A stretch of DNA of 18,317 nucleotides from JACOXT01 sp964372855 (GTDB lineage Bacteria; Patescibacteriota; Microgenomatia; Levybacterales; UBA12049). Every line of letters begins with the position of its first letter. The stretch's first letter is position 1. The translations under genes were made by a program, and so were the position numbers. The notes below the pieces were generated by a model, which saw nothing but the letters and a program-made list of their open reading frames with translations, ran no database searches and was not told the origin of the DNA. Location of the stretch: positions 1 through 18,317 of the forward strand of contig CAYJRY010000024.1 of assembly GCA_964372855.1 (NCBI GenBank), given 5' to 3'. Shown in pieces: positions 1 to 5,854 of the stretch.

Positions 1-983
1 CCGATCTCAGAGGTATTACTTTCTCCAATCGCGCGATACAATATATGCACTTTCCCATCTTCATAAATTGTGGCAGCATTAAAGGTAGCTTTAGACTCCC
101 AAGGATGTATACTTACAGGACTAACTATGGGATTGTTGCGAACTCTTTTAAGAACCGGAGATAGTATGTTGTTAAGTCCTAAATATTTCTCAAAGTCCGT
201 CAGCTTGATAACAAAAACCCCTTTTCTTTCAATACCAAAATAAATAAGTAAGTCGTTTTTAAATTTAATTGATCCGATTGGGTAAATCGTTTTAGATTTA
301 AGCGATATTGACTGATCCCAAACTGGGATAGCCAGTCTGTATATTAGTTTTTTAGGATCAGTTTTATCAAAAAGTGCTACTCCAACTGCATAACTTTCTC
401 CTTCGCGATTTGGTGTTTTAACATAATAAATTAACAATATACCTTGTTTTGTTAAGAAAATATCTCCTACCTCAAGTGGCATATTGTCAAAATATTTATT
501 TCTTGGTTTCAGAACTGGATTAGCTTCTATCTCGCATCTTTTTAGATTTTTTGAAAAGCCAACTTTTATATCCTCATCTCCAAAGTACATGACATATTTG
601 CCTTTAAATTTAATTTCTGAAGCAACAGAAGCGGATTCTAGAATATCGGAAAGACTGCCAATATTTTCAAAAAGTATCAAATCTTTTGATTTTGCAATTG
701 AAATACTCTTTTGTTTTGTATACTGCTTTTTATAAAGCAAAATATAGTCATCCTCAACTTTGGAGATTCTAAGGGTATTAACTTTGAAATCTTTTTTAAT
801 TCCTTTTTTGTCAAAAAATATTGGATTTTTATAAAATCTGTCAAATTTTATACCGTCTGCGCTTGTTGCTATTATTAGTGGTGTTTTCTGCGAAGGAATC
901 CGGAGAAAGAGAAAAATATTATTGTTTATAAGTGAAACCCCAATTGCGCGAGGCAATAGGTCTTGGGCAGTAATTTTCCCCAT
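1..983 (-). CDS. GH130-type glycosidase/phosphorylase-like protein, C-terminus outside window
   Basis: This open frame has no stop from the ATG at 983 to the window edge, giving 327 visible codons. From about residue 280 it reads RNNPIVSPVSIHPWES, then TFNAA and ILYRAIG. That pattern (NPI, WE, FN, YRA) is typical of the start of the GH130/PH1107-related five-bladed beta-propeller, a family of beta-mannoside phosphorylases and related glycosidases. The preceding 280 residues are also beta-rich, with repeated stretches such as IIATSADGIKFD, SISIAKSKDLILFE and KYVMYFGDEDIKVGFS that resemble propeller blades, so the full protein may hold two propellers. No signal peptide is seen, so it is probably cytoplasmic. 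A purine-rich stretch (AGAAGAGGA) lies about 8 nt before the ATG, and there is an in-frame stop upstream of it. The gene lies 63 bp downstream of the flavoprotein gene. The family call is an inference from motifs; substrate is unknown. Confidence 0.68.
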   Translation of the reverse strand, partial: MGKITAQDLLPRAIGVSLINNNIFLFLRIPSQKTPLIIATSADGIKFDRFYKNPIFFDKKGIKKDFKVNTLRISKVEDDYILLYKKQYTKQKSISIAKSKDLILFENIGSLSDILESASVASEIKFKGKYVMYFGDEDIKVGFSKNLKRCEIEANPVLKPRNKYFDNMPLEVGDIFLTKQGILLIYYVKTPNREGESYAVGVALFDKTDPKKLIYRLAIPVWDQSISLKSKTIYPIGSIKFKNDLLIYFGIERKGVFVIKLTDFEKYLGLNNILSPVLKRVRNNPIVSPVSIHPWESKATFNAATIYEDGKVHILYRAIGESNTSEI

Positions 984-1046
984 TGTAAATAAATCCTCTT
1001 CTTTAAATAGAATATATTAATTTTATGTTTAGGGCAAGAGGGTTTT

Positions 1047-1766
1047 TTAGTAACCAGTGAAGTCTTCTGATCGTATATTATCCATATTTATTCCAGCCTT
1101 TTCTAACATTTTAAGTATTCCTGAAACCATATTTGGCGGGCCTGCAACATAATAAATTGATTTTTCTAAATCGTTTATGTATCTTGCAAGCATTTCTTTA
1201 TTAATATAACCAGTCTCGCCTTTCCAATCTTTCAAATAATCGGCTTGAGTCATTGTTGGGATAAATTTGAAATTTGGATTTTTACTTTCAAGAGCTTTAA
1301 GTTGATCTAAGTGCGGCGCATCTTCCAAGGTTCTATTGGAGTAAAAAAGGTAAATTTTATGAGGATATTTATCTTTTGCCGCTTGCACACATATACTTCG
1401 AAATGGAGTAATACCAATCCCTCCTGACAAAAATACTGCGGGTATTTGAGAATTGCTATGAAGAGTAAATGATCCAAAAGGTCCCTTAATCTCAACCTCT
1501 GATCCTGTTAATAATTCTTTCAATGTATTTTTAAAGGCAGTGTTTCTCATCCTGGTTTCAATAACTATTTCTTTTTCGTATGGCGCGCTTGCGATTGAGA
1601 AAAACCTTTTATTTCCTTCATCATCTGTATATTTAGGATTGATTAAAGTCATATTTAAATATTGTCCGGGCTTAAATTGGATGTTTTGAGGTTTTGTGAA
1701 GTAAAATGCTATTGTATTTCTTGCAATATTTTCTTTTTTGACCAACTTTACTTTGTAAACGTTCAT
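1047..1766 (-). CDS. Ferredoxin-NADP+ reductase-like flavoprotein (FAD/NAD(P)-binding)
   Basis: A 239-residue soluble protein with the ferredoxin-reductase fold. The N-terminal FAD-binding barrel has FKPGQY (31-36), the flavin-binding RFFSIAS motif (54-60) and KGPFGSF (94-100). The C-terminal NAD(P)-binding half has GGIGITPFRS (115-124), YYVAGPPNM (205-213) and a terminal SEDFTGY. It has no 2Fe-2S domain, so it is the bare reductase module and would pass electrons between NAD(P)H and a separate partner. It is the third gene of the msrB cluster: its ATG overlaps the TGA of the preceding gene by 4 nt (ATGA), implying translational coupling. A role supplying reductant to the upstream genes is inference. 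The fold is secure; the partner is not. Confidence 0.88.
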   Translation of the reverse strand: MNVYKVKLVKKENIARNTIAFYFTKPQNIQFKPGQYLNMTLINPKYTDDEGNKRFFSIASAPYEKEIVIETRMRNTAFKNTLKELLTGSEVEIKGPFGSFTLHSNSQIPAVFLSGGIGITPFRSICVQAAKDKYPHKIYLFYSNRTLEDAPHLDQLKALESKNPNFKFIPTMTQADYLKDWKGETGYINKEMLARYINDLEKSIYYVAGPPNMVSGILKMLEKAGINMDNIRSEDFTGY

Positions 1767-2053
1767 TTACCAAATTGTTCTTCTAAAATTGAATATGTAT
1801 TTTTCTTGGCTTCATTTATATCTTGTCCCCAAGCCAGAGATGCTTTTGTAAACATATCTATTAAGTGAGGATCTTTTAAGGCATTTTTATCATTTTCAAT
1901 CAACTCTTTTTTGAGTAATTCATAGACTTCTCTTTTTGTATCACTTAGAGATTTTTTCCAACTTCTAGAAAGATTCTCAAAAGTTTGCTCGGTAATATTC
2001 TCCGAGCTTCCCATGTCATCTTGTATATTATGACAGCCACAGTTATAACACAT
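1763..2053 (-). CDS. Small CYNCGCH-motif protein with two helical repeats, function unknown
   Basis: A 96-residue protein starting MCYNCGCHN. The cluster C2, C5, C7, H8 could bind a metal or act in thiol chemistry. The rest is predicted to be helical and contains a duplication: residues 24-51 and 67-94 align without gaps, sharing F25/F68, S29/S72, W32/W75, K40/K83, Y44/Y87 and L47/L90. It sits between msrB (7-nt gap) and the flavoprotein gene (4-nt overlap). The N-terminal motif resembles small uncharacterised proteins I associate with CPR bacteria, but I know no function for it. A perfect extended -10 (TGATATAAT) overlaps the msrB stop exactly 6 nt before its ATG, so it may also be expressed from its own leaderless promoter. 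A redox or metal role is suggested only by context. Confidence 0.8.
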   Translation of the reverse strand: MCYNCGCHNIQDDMGSSENITEQTFENLSRSWKKSLSDTKREVYELLKKELIENDKNALKDPHLIDMFTKASLAWGQDINEAKKNTYSILEEQFGK

Positions 2054-2068
2054 GTTTTTATTATATCA
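2054..2068 (-). promoter_or_regulatory. Extended -10 promoter within the msrB end, leaderless layout
   Basis: On the minus strand TGA (2068-2066) followed by TATAAT (2065-2060) is a consensus extended -10. The spacer AAAAAC (2059-2054) is 6 nt and leads straight to the ATG at 2053. With usual -10 geometry, transcription would start at the A of the ATG. The TATAAT overlaps the msrB stop codon. A weak AGAAGTGAT further upstream could instead serve as a distant Shine-Dalgarno site for read-through message. Confidence 0.5.
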
Positions 2069-2465
2069 CTTCTTTCGGGTTGAAATCTAACGAAACTGAA
2101 TTAATACAAAATCTTTTACCAGTTTTCGTCGGTCCATCATCAAAAACATGCCCTAAATGACTTCCACAGTTTTTGCATAAAACTTCAGTTCTTTGCATGC
2201 CAAAGCTACTATCTTTATGAAACTCAACATTCCCCTCCAAGCTCCTATCAAAACTCGGCCATCCACAATCACTATCAAACTTTGTATCTGATGAGAAAAG
2301 TGGTTGTCCACAGGCAGCGCACATATACACTCCCTTTTCAAAATTTTTGTAAAACTTCCCAGTAAAAGGTGCTTCAGTTCCTTTTTCCCGCAAAACTTTA
2401 TATTGCTCTGGAGTCAACCTTTTCCTCCACTCCTCCTCTGTAATTTTCCTAAAATCTTTATTCAT
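2061..2465 (-). CDS. msrB: Peptide-methionine (R)-S-oxide reductase MsrB
   Basis: A 134-residue cytoplasmic enzyme that reduces the R-epimer of methionine sulfoxide in proteins, repairing oxidative damage. Zinc ligands are visible as CAAC (C49, C52) and CKNC (C97, C100). The catalytic cysteine is C120 in RFCINSVSLDF, and SDCGWPSF supplies C67 as the likely resolving cysteine. The length is normal for a stand-alone MsrB without an MsrA fusion. It leads a cluster with the CYNCGCH protein and a ferredoxin-reductase-like protein. There is no Shine-Dalgarno before the ATG; instead an extended -10 lies 6 nt upstream. Family and function are secure. Confidence 0.96.
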   Translation of the reverse strand: MNKDFRKITEEEWRKRLTPEQYKVLREKGTEAPFTGKFYKNFEKGVYMCAACGQPLFSSDTKFDSDCGWPSFDRSLEGNVEFHKDSSFGMQRTEVLCKNCGSHLGHVFDDGPTKTGKRFCINSVSLDFNPKEVI

Positions 2466-2480
2466 ATACTTATTATATCA
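2466..2480 (-). promoter_or_regulatory. Extended -10 promoter of msrB, leaderless layout
   Basis: On the minus strand TGA (2480-2478) plus TATAAT (2477-2472) is followed by AAGTAT (6 nt) and the msrB ATG. The layout TGATATAAT-N6-ATG is identical to that at 2068-2053. No -35 consensus and no Shine-Dalgarno are visible. Confidence 0.6.
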
Positions 2481-2487
2481 ATGTCTG

Positions 2488-2501
2488 ATATATCGATATA
2501 T
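2488..2501. promoter_or_regulatory. 14-bp perfect palindrome upstream of msrB, candidate operator
   Basis: ATATATCGATATAT is a perfect palindrome. If transcription starts at the msrB ATG, it covers about -23 to -36, the -35 region, where a bound repressor or activator could act. Such AT-rich palindromes can arise by chance, so this is tentative. Confidence 0.3.
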
Positions 2502-2557
2502 GCTTCAACAAATACCAATTAACTTTTTGCTATCTTCACCTCAATCAATTGATCAGC

Positions 2558-2598
2558 GCCAACCTTATTCGTCCACCTTCGAGGTGGACTAGCTTGGC
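2558..2598. repeat. GC-rich hairpin downstream of the alpha/beta hydrolase gene
   Basis: A perfect 8-bp stem with a 3-nt loop (GTCCACCT, TCG, AGGTGGAC; 2571-2589) is enclosed by an outer 5-bp stem, GCCAA (2558-2562) with TTGGC (2594-2598). It begins 9 nt after the hydrolase stop. No T-run follows on either strand, so it is not a standard intrinsic terminator. It may be a 3'-end stabiliser or a copy of a dispersed short palindromic repeat. It is more GC-rich than its surroundings. Confidence 0.5.
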
Positions 2599-2606
2599 AC
2601 CTCTCC

Positions 2607-3653
2607 TTAAAATTCTTCCTCAAAATGCTTTCTGTAAAATCCCATACTCTCAAGCACTGCTGTATCCCAACCTACTGTCATTAGATTGTGATCGGAGTTG
2701 GGATATACAAAGTATTCTATCTTTTTCTCCAAACCTTCCAAATCCTCAACAAATTGATCAGACCATTTTTTGGGCACTTCATCATCTTCAATTCCTTGAT
2801 GGATCTGAAGTGGGGCTTGGATCCAAGAGTAAAAATTTGAAGGAGAATACTTTTCTACGTCATAAATACTCTCAAAATTAGAAAGTATTCTTCGAAGCGC
2901 TTTACCTTTATCTTCAAACTCATCCGTATAAAATAAAATAGAATAGGGAAAAGGTTTAGAAACAGGCGCCCAGAGAACTGTTGGATAACTTGCGCCGCTT
3001 ATAGCAAGAGTTGAAAGCGCAATTTGTCCCCCATTACTATGTCCCCATATTCCAACTTTTGATGGATCAGCAACAATTTTCCCTGAGTAACTTGCGGTTA
3101 GTCCCGCGTTTAAGCTTTGCAAAGAAGAAAATAGACTTAGTGCTGTAGTATAGGTCTGAAATCTTTCTTCCATCGCATCATAAGAGGGATTTTCTGATTC
3201 TCCAAATCCCAAAAAATCAGGAGCTATGGTTATAAATCCATTTCTTGCAAAATACCTCCCTACCCTTTTTGTACCTACTCCAGTCTCATAATTTTCCTTT
3301 GGAACAAATCCGCGAAACATTACTACAATAGGATATACTCCGTCACTTTTAGGTATATTCAGCATACCACTTACTCTACTTTTTTTACCATTGAGGTTAT
3401 TCACATCGAAATAAAAAATTTGCGATATTAAATTTTCAGTTTCATCTATTTTTCTTCCTAAAATTATTGGATTTGAGGTAAATCTTATTTTTCTTAAATT
3501 ATCAAATGTATACTTATCTAACGGCCGTTCAACAACATTAACTCTCTTTTCTTCGAAAGGATCTTCTGTGGGCCTCGTAACAAGAAACGCAATACTTGCT
3601 CCAATACCTAAAGCAATTAAACCGGAAACAAAAAATATTAATATATTTTTCAT
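2607..3653 (-). CDS. Membrane-anchored alpha/beta hydrolase (S9/dienelactone-hydrolase-like)
   Basis: A 348-residue protein with one N-terminal hydrophobic anchor (about 4-26), so the enzyme probably faces outside. The hydrolase core has the oxyanion region VVMFRGF (110-116) and the nucleophile elbow GHSNGG with S206. Likely acid and base are D290/D291 in HQGIEDDEVP and H322 in PNSDHNLM. This arrangement resembles prolyl-oligopeptidase C-terminal domains and acyl-peptide hydrolases, but there is no beta-propeller, so a peptidase or esterase role cannot be decided. It lies 23 nt downstream of the LytR_C gene on the same strand and is probably co-transcribed. No clear Shine-Dalgarno is seen. 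Confidence 0.87.
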   Translation of the reverse strand: MKNILIFFVSGLIALGIGASIAFLVTRPTEDPFEEKRVNVVERPLDKYTFDNLRKIRFTSNPIILGRKIDETENLISQIFYFDVNNLNGKKSRVSGMLNIPKSDGVYPIVVMFRGFVPKENYETGVGTKRVGRYFARNGFITIAPDFLGFGESENPSYDAMEERFQTYTTALSLFSSLQSLNAGLTASYSGKIVADPSKVGIWGHSNGGQIALSTLAISGASYPTVLWAPVSKPFPYSILFYTDEFEDKGKALRRILSNFESIYDVEKYSPSNFYSWIQAPLQIHQGIEDDEVPKKWSDQFVEDLEGLEKKIEYFVYPNSDHNLMTVGWDTAVLESMGFYRKHFEEEF

Positions 3654-3676
3654 TTAAGAGGGGTCAAAAAGGTATT

Positions 3677-4657
3677 TTATTCCGCAGTCTTACTTCCTAT
3701 AATTACAACAACATCTGTTTGTGAATCCTCATCTAGTTCTTGGACTTTTGCAACTACATATGACTTCTCAAGAAATTCTTTTAACTTCTCAAGATATTCT
3801 TTATCAACTTCCTTCTTTGCTTGAATAACTGTATCTTCATAGGTAGATGCGTCTGCGTTGCCAATTGATGGGACATCAAATCCTTCGCTTTCCAAACTAC
3901 TCTTTAGACCTGATGCAGCGCCAGCTGTTTCACTGCCATTTAATACATTGATTGTGAATTTTGTTAAATCAATCGCCTCTGGTGTGGGTGTCTTAGGCGC
4001 AGGTGAGATATTTTTTATTGTTACTTTTTCTTTTTCAACATTTTTGGTTGTAAAACTTTGCCGATATAAATATAGACCAGTAATAACAGCAATTGCTAGC
4101 AAAACTATAAAAATAATTGGTAAAAGGAAGTGTTTTTTTGTAACCGTAACTTGGGATGGAGGATTATTTATTTTATCGTCAGAATTCGTTGTATTGATAT
4201 CAGTTTTTGTCTGATCGAGTGTGGCTGATGATTCTGTGCCCATTTTTATCTCTGCATTATCAATGCTCGTCTCCACAGTTTGTGCCTCTGAGGTTTGCGG
4301 TTGTGAATTATCAAATGTTAATGGTGACGTCTGAATAGATGGCTGCTGAGGTGGTGTAGCCTGGTTTGAGGGCTGAGTTGATGTTGATGAGGTATCTGTG
4401 GCTGGAGTGTTAGCTGAGATTGTATTATCTTCAGGTTTAAATGGAGAAGACGTTGATGATGGTGTCGAGCCTTGAGATGGTGGAATCGATTGCGCAAGTG
4501 GATTTGACTGAGCTTGCTGAACCGGTTGAGCTGGAGTATCTGGAATAACTGTTTCTTGTTCGCTTTGGATGCTACTTTCTGAAGCTGGAACTTCTTTTTT
4601 ATGAACTACTCTTCTTCTAGTTGTTCTTTTAAAATGTGTTTTGTGTTTGGCAGGCAT
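3677..4657 (-). CDS. Single-pass membrane protein with LytR C-terminal domain
   Basis: A 326-residue protein in four parts. A short basic N-terminus (1-21) is rich in K, R and H. A long S/T/P/Q-rich disordered stretch follows (about 22-172), then one transmembrane helix (about 176-197) flanked by basic residues, and finally a C-terminal LytR_C-type domain (about 234-322) starting FTINVLNGSETAGAASGL. The catalytic LytR-CpsA-Psr phosphotransferase domain is absent. The basic N-terminus suggests that end is cytoplasmic, leaving LytR_C outside, perhaps near the cell wall. A good Shine-Dalgarno (AAAGGA) lies about 8 nt before the ATG. It heads a pair with the anchored hydrolase. Domain assignment is fairly secure; function is unknown. 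Confidence 0.82.
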   Translation of the reverse strand: MPAKHKTHFKRTTRRRVVHKKEVPASESSIQSEQETVIPDTPAQPVQQAQSNPLAQSIPPSQGSTPSSTSSPFKPEDNTISANTPATDTSSTSTQPSNQATPPQQPSIQTSPLTFDNSQPQTSEAQTVETSIDNAEIKMGTESSATLDQTKTDINTTNSDDKINNPPSQVTVTKKHFLLPIIFIVLLAIAVITGLYLYRQSFTTKNVEKEKVTIKNISPAPKTPTPEAIDLTKFTINVLNGSETAGAASGLKSSLESEGFDVPSIGNADASTYEDTVIQAKKEVDKEYLEKLKEFLEKSYVVAKVQELDEDSQTDVVVIIGSKTAE

Positions 4658-4667
4658 TTTAAAATCC

Positions 4668-4724
4668 TTTACTATTTAATAGTAGTACTAAAAATCCATT
4701 ATGTCAATAACAATTTTACTATTT
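4668..4724. promoter_or_regulatory. Divergent intergenic region with palindrome and direct repeat
   Basis: Between the divergent LytR_C gene and the 97-residue gene, TACTATT-T-AATAGTA (4670-4684) is a palindrome with one central base. TTTACTATTT occurs twice in the same direction (4668-4677 and 4715-4724). Either could be a regulator site shared by both promoters, but the sequence is very AT-rich and chance is possible. Confidence 0.25.
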
Positions 4725-4751
4725 GATTTTGATAAATAAACTTGCTATTTT
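4723..4751 (+). promoter_or_regulatory. Promoter of the 97-residue gene, leaderless layout
   Basis: TTGATT (4723-4728), a 17-bp spacer and TATTTT (4746-4751) preceded by TGC form a -35 plus extended -10. The hexamer ends 7 nt before the ATG at 4759, so the start site would fall at or beside the start codon. No Shine-Dalgarno is present. Confidence 0.45.
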
Positions 4752-4758
4752 AGAATAA

Positions 4759-5052
4759 ATGATAAAAGAAGTTTCAATTGCCTATCCTCCAGAGGTAACT
4801 CATTCAGTCAAAACAATTGTAAGTGCTGAAAATGCCCTAGAACAAGCAAGAAAAGATAGGGCAAAGGGAATATTCAATCCAAGTGTTTTTAATGAAGATT
4901 CAGGAATGTGTTTAATTATTGATCGTCAAACGGAAAAATATGTGAAAGCAATTGTATTCGGTGAAGTAATTGAGCTTAGAAATGCTGGATATGGAGATGT
5001 AGCTCACGACGTTCTTCAGAATTTAAAAAACAATCATAAATCTTCTACGTAA
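4759..5052 (+). CDS. Hypothetical 97-residue protein
   Basis: I do not recognise this protein. It is soluble, without signal or membrane segment. It appears to have an N-terminal helical part (ENALEQARKDRAKGIF), a central strand-rich part (GMCLIIDRQTEKYVKAIVFGEVIELR) and a C-terminal helix (DVAHDVLQNLKNN). There is one cysteine and no catalytic motif I can name. It is transcribed alone, divergent from the LytR_C gene, and its last 19 bp overlap the end of the L,D-transpeptidase gene on the other strand. The promoter-like sequence placed just ahead of its ATG supports it being real. Confidence 0.6.
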   Translation: MIKEVSIAYPPEVTHSVKTIVSAENALEQARKDRAKGIFNPSVFNEDSGMCLIIDRQTEKYVKAIVFGEVIELRNAGYGDVAHDVLQNLKNNHKSST

Positions 5053-5633
5053 TATCTAATCTCTTCTTTTTTGGGATCGAGTAAATTAAATAAATATGTT
5101 ATATCTTCATCAGAGTGTCTTATACAACCGGAACTTCCGGGATCATCCTGAGATAATTTTGTAGGATTTCCCCCCACCCCATGAAGGCCAAAATATCCCG
5201 GTATATTCCAATTACATTGCCCATTGCATTCTAAATATGGAGTTGGCCCAAAAGGCACATCTTCTGAAACTGGTATATCAAGAGTCAGAAAATATGGTGC
5301 AGTTTCTGGATTATAATTTGATTTCTCCTCATCAGTTATAATCCAATATTTCCTTCCTAGAAGCGCCGGAAGCGGGGTCGGAGTCTGATTTGGTATTCCT
5401 GTTTTAACCTTAAAAGTCTTTATAAGTTTGCTCTCATTTTCTTTCCCCGGCGTGCCCAAAAACAAATATTCATTATTTGATTTTCTATGAAGAAGTAGCC
5501 AATAAGAAGGTTTAATTTCGGATAAAATCTGTGACGATAAAACACTTTTTGGATTACTTGATTGTAAGTTCCAAATAAAACTAAATACCCCGAGCATTAT
5601 AATTAAAAGAAGTAGAATCAATATTTTCCGCAT
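5034..5633 (-). CDS. L,D-transpeptidase (YkuD family), membrane-anchored
   Basis: A 199-residue protein with an N-terminal hydrophobic segment (about 4-22) serving as signal or anchor. The C-terminal half has the YkuD signature: GYFGLHGVGG with H151, then DPGSSGCIRHSDED with catalytic C170. These enzymes use an acyl-cysteine to make 3-3 peptidoglycan cross-links or attach proteins to the wall, acting outside the membrane. Residues 110-145 include two further cysteines (C136, C140) that could form a disulfide. It is short for the family, lacks a LysM or peptidoglycan-binding domain, and lies divergent from a C39-like peptidase gene. Upstream, TGGTAAAAT is a possible extended -10 with a leader of about 32 nt and no clear Shine-Dalgarno. 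Confidence 0.9.
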   Translation of the reverse strand: MRKILILLLLIIMLGVFSFIWNLQSSNPKSVLSSQILSEIKPSYWLLLHRKSNNEYLFLGTPGKENESKLIKTFKVKTGIPNQTPTPLPALLGRKYWIITDEEKSNYNPETAPYFLTLDIPVSEDVPFGPTPYLECNGQCNWNIPGYFGLHGVGGNPTKLSQDDPGSSGCIRHSDEDITYLFNLLDPKKEEIRYYVEDL

Positions 5634-5720
5634 AGTGATAACTAACTTTAATAACTCTAGCTATTTTACCAATCTTTCTCAACAAATCAACACTAATATT
5701 AATACCTGCCTTTTTGTTTA

Positions 5721-5756
5721 TAACGCGTTATTACATGTTAGAACGTGTTATAACGT
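5721..5756. repeat. 10-bp-phased short repeat array between divergent genes
   Basis: Consecutive 10-mers TAACGCGTTA, TTACATGTTA and GAACGTGTTA, then a partial TAACGT, share the core AC-purine-pyrimidine-GTTA at exactly 10-bp steps. The first unit is itself a palindrome. Ten base pairs is about one helical turn, so all units would present the same DNA face. The array lies about 90 bp from the L,D-transpeptidase start and about 100 bp from the C39-like gene start. A cooperative regulator site is the natural guess. The rest of 5634-5854 shows only AT-rich promoter-like sequence. Confidence 0.5.
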
Positions 5757-5838
5757 CCACTGCTATAACATCTTGAGGTAATCACCCTAGGTGTCCTATC
5801 TAGCCCACATCCCATTGGAAAAAAATACAGAGTGGATT

Positions 5839-5847
5839 TGATAAAAT
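5839..5847 (+). promoter_or_regulatory. Extended -10 promoter of the C39-TPR gene, leaderless layout
   Basis: TGATAAAAT, an extended -10, ends 7 nt before the ATG at 5855. TTGGAA at 5815-5820 is a poorly spaced -35 candidate (21 bp). There is no Shine-Dalgarno before the ATG. Confidence 0.45.
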
Positions 5848-5854
5848 ACGACGC

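Noticed and set aside
484..735. An 83-residue plus-strand open frame
   Set aside because: It lies wholly inside the minus-strand GH130-like frame, which has recognisable motifs, so it is a shadow.
4751..4756. TAGAAT as the -10 box of the 97-residue gene
   Set aside because: It ends 2 nt before the ATG, so transcription would begin inside the gene; TGCTATTTT just upstream fits better.
5721..5756. CRISPR array or plasmid-type iterons
   Set aside because: Units are only 10 bp with no spacers, and no Cas or replication-initiator gene is in the window.
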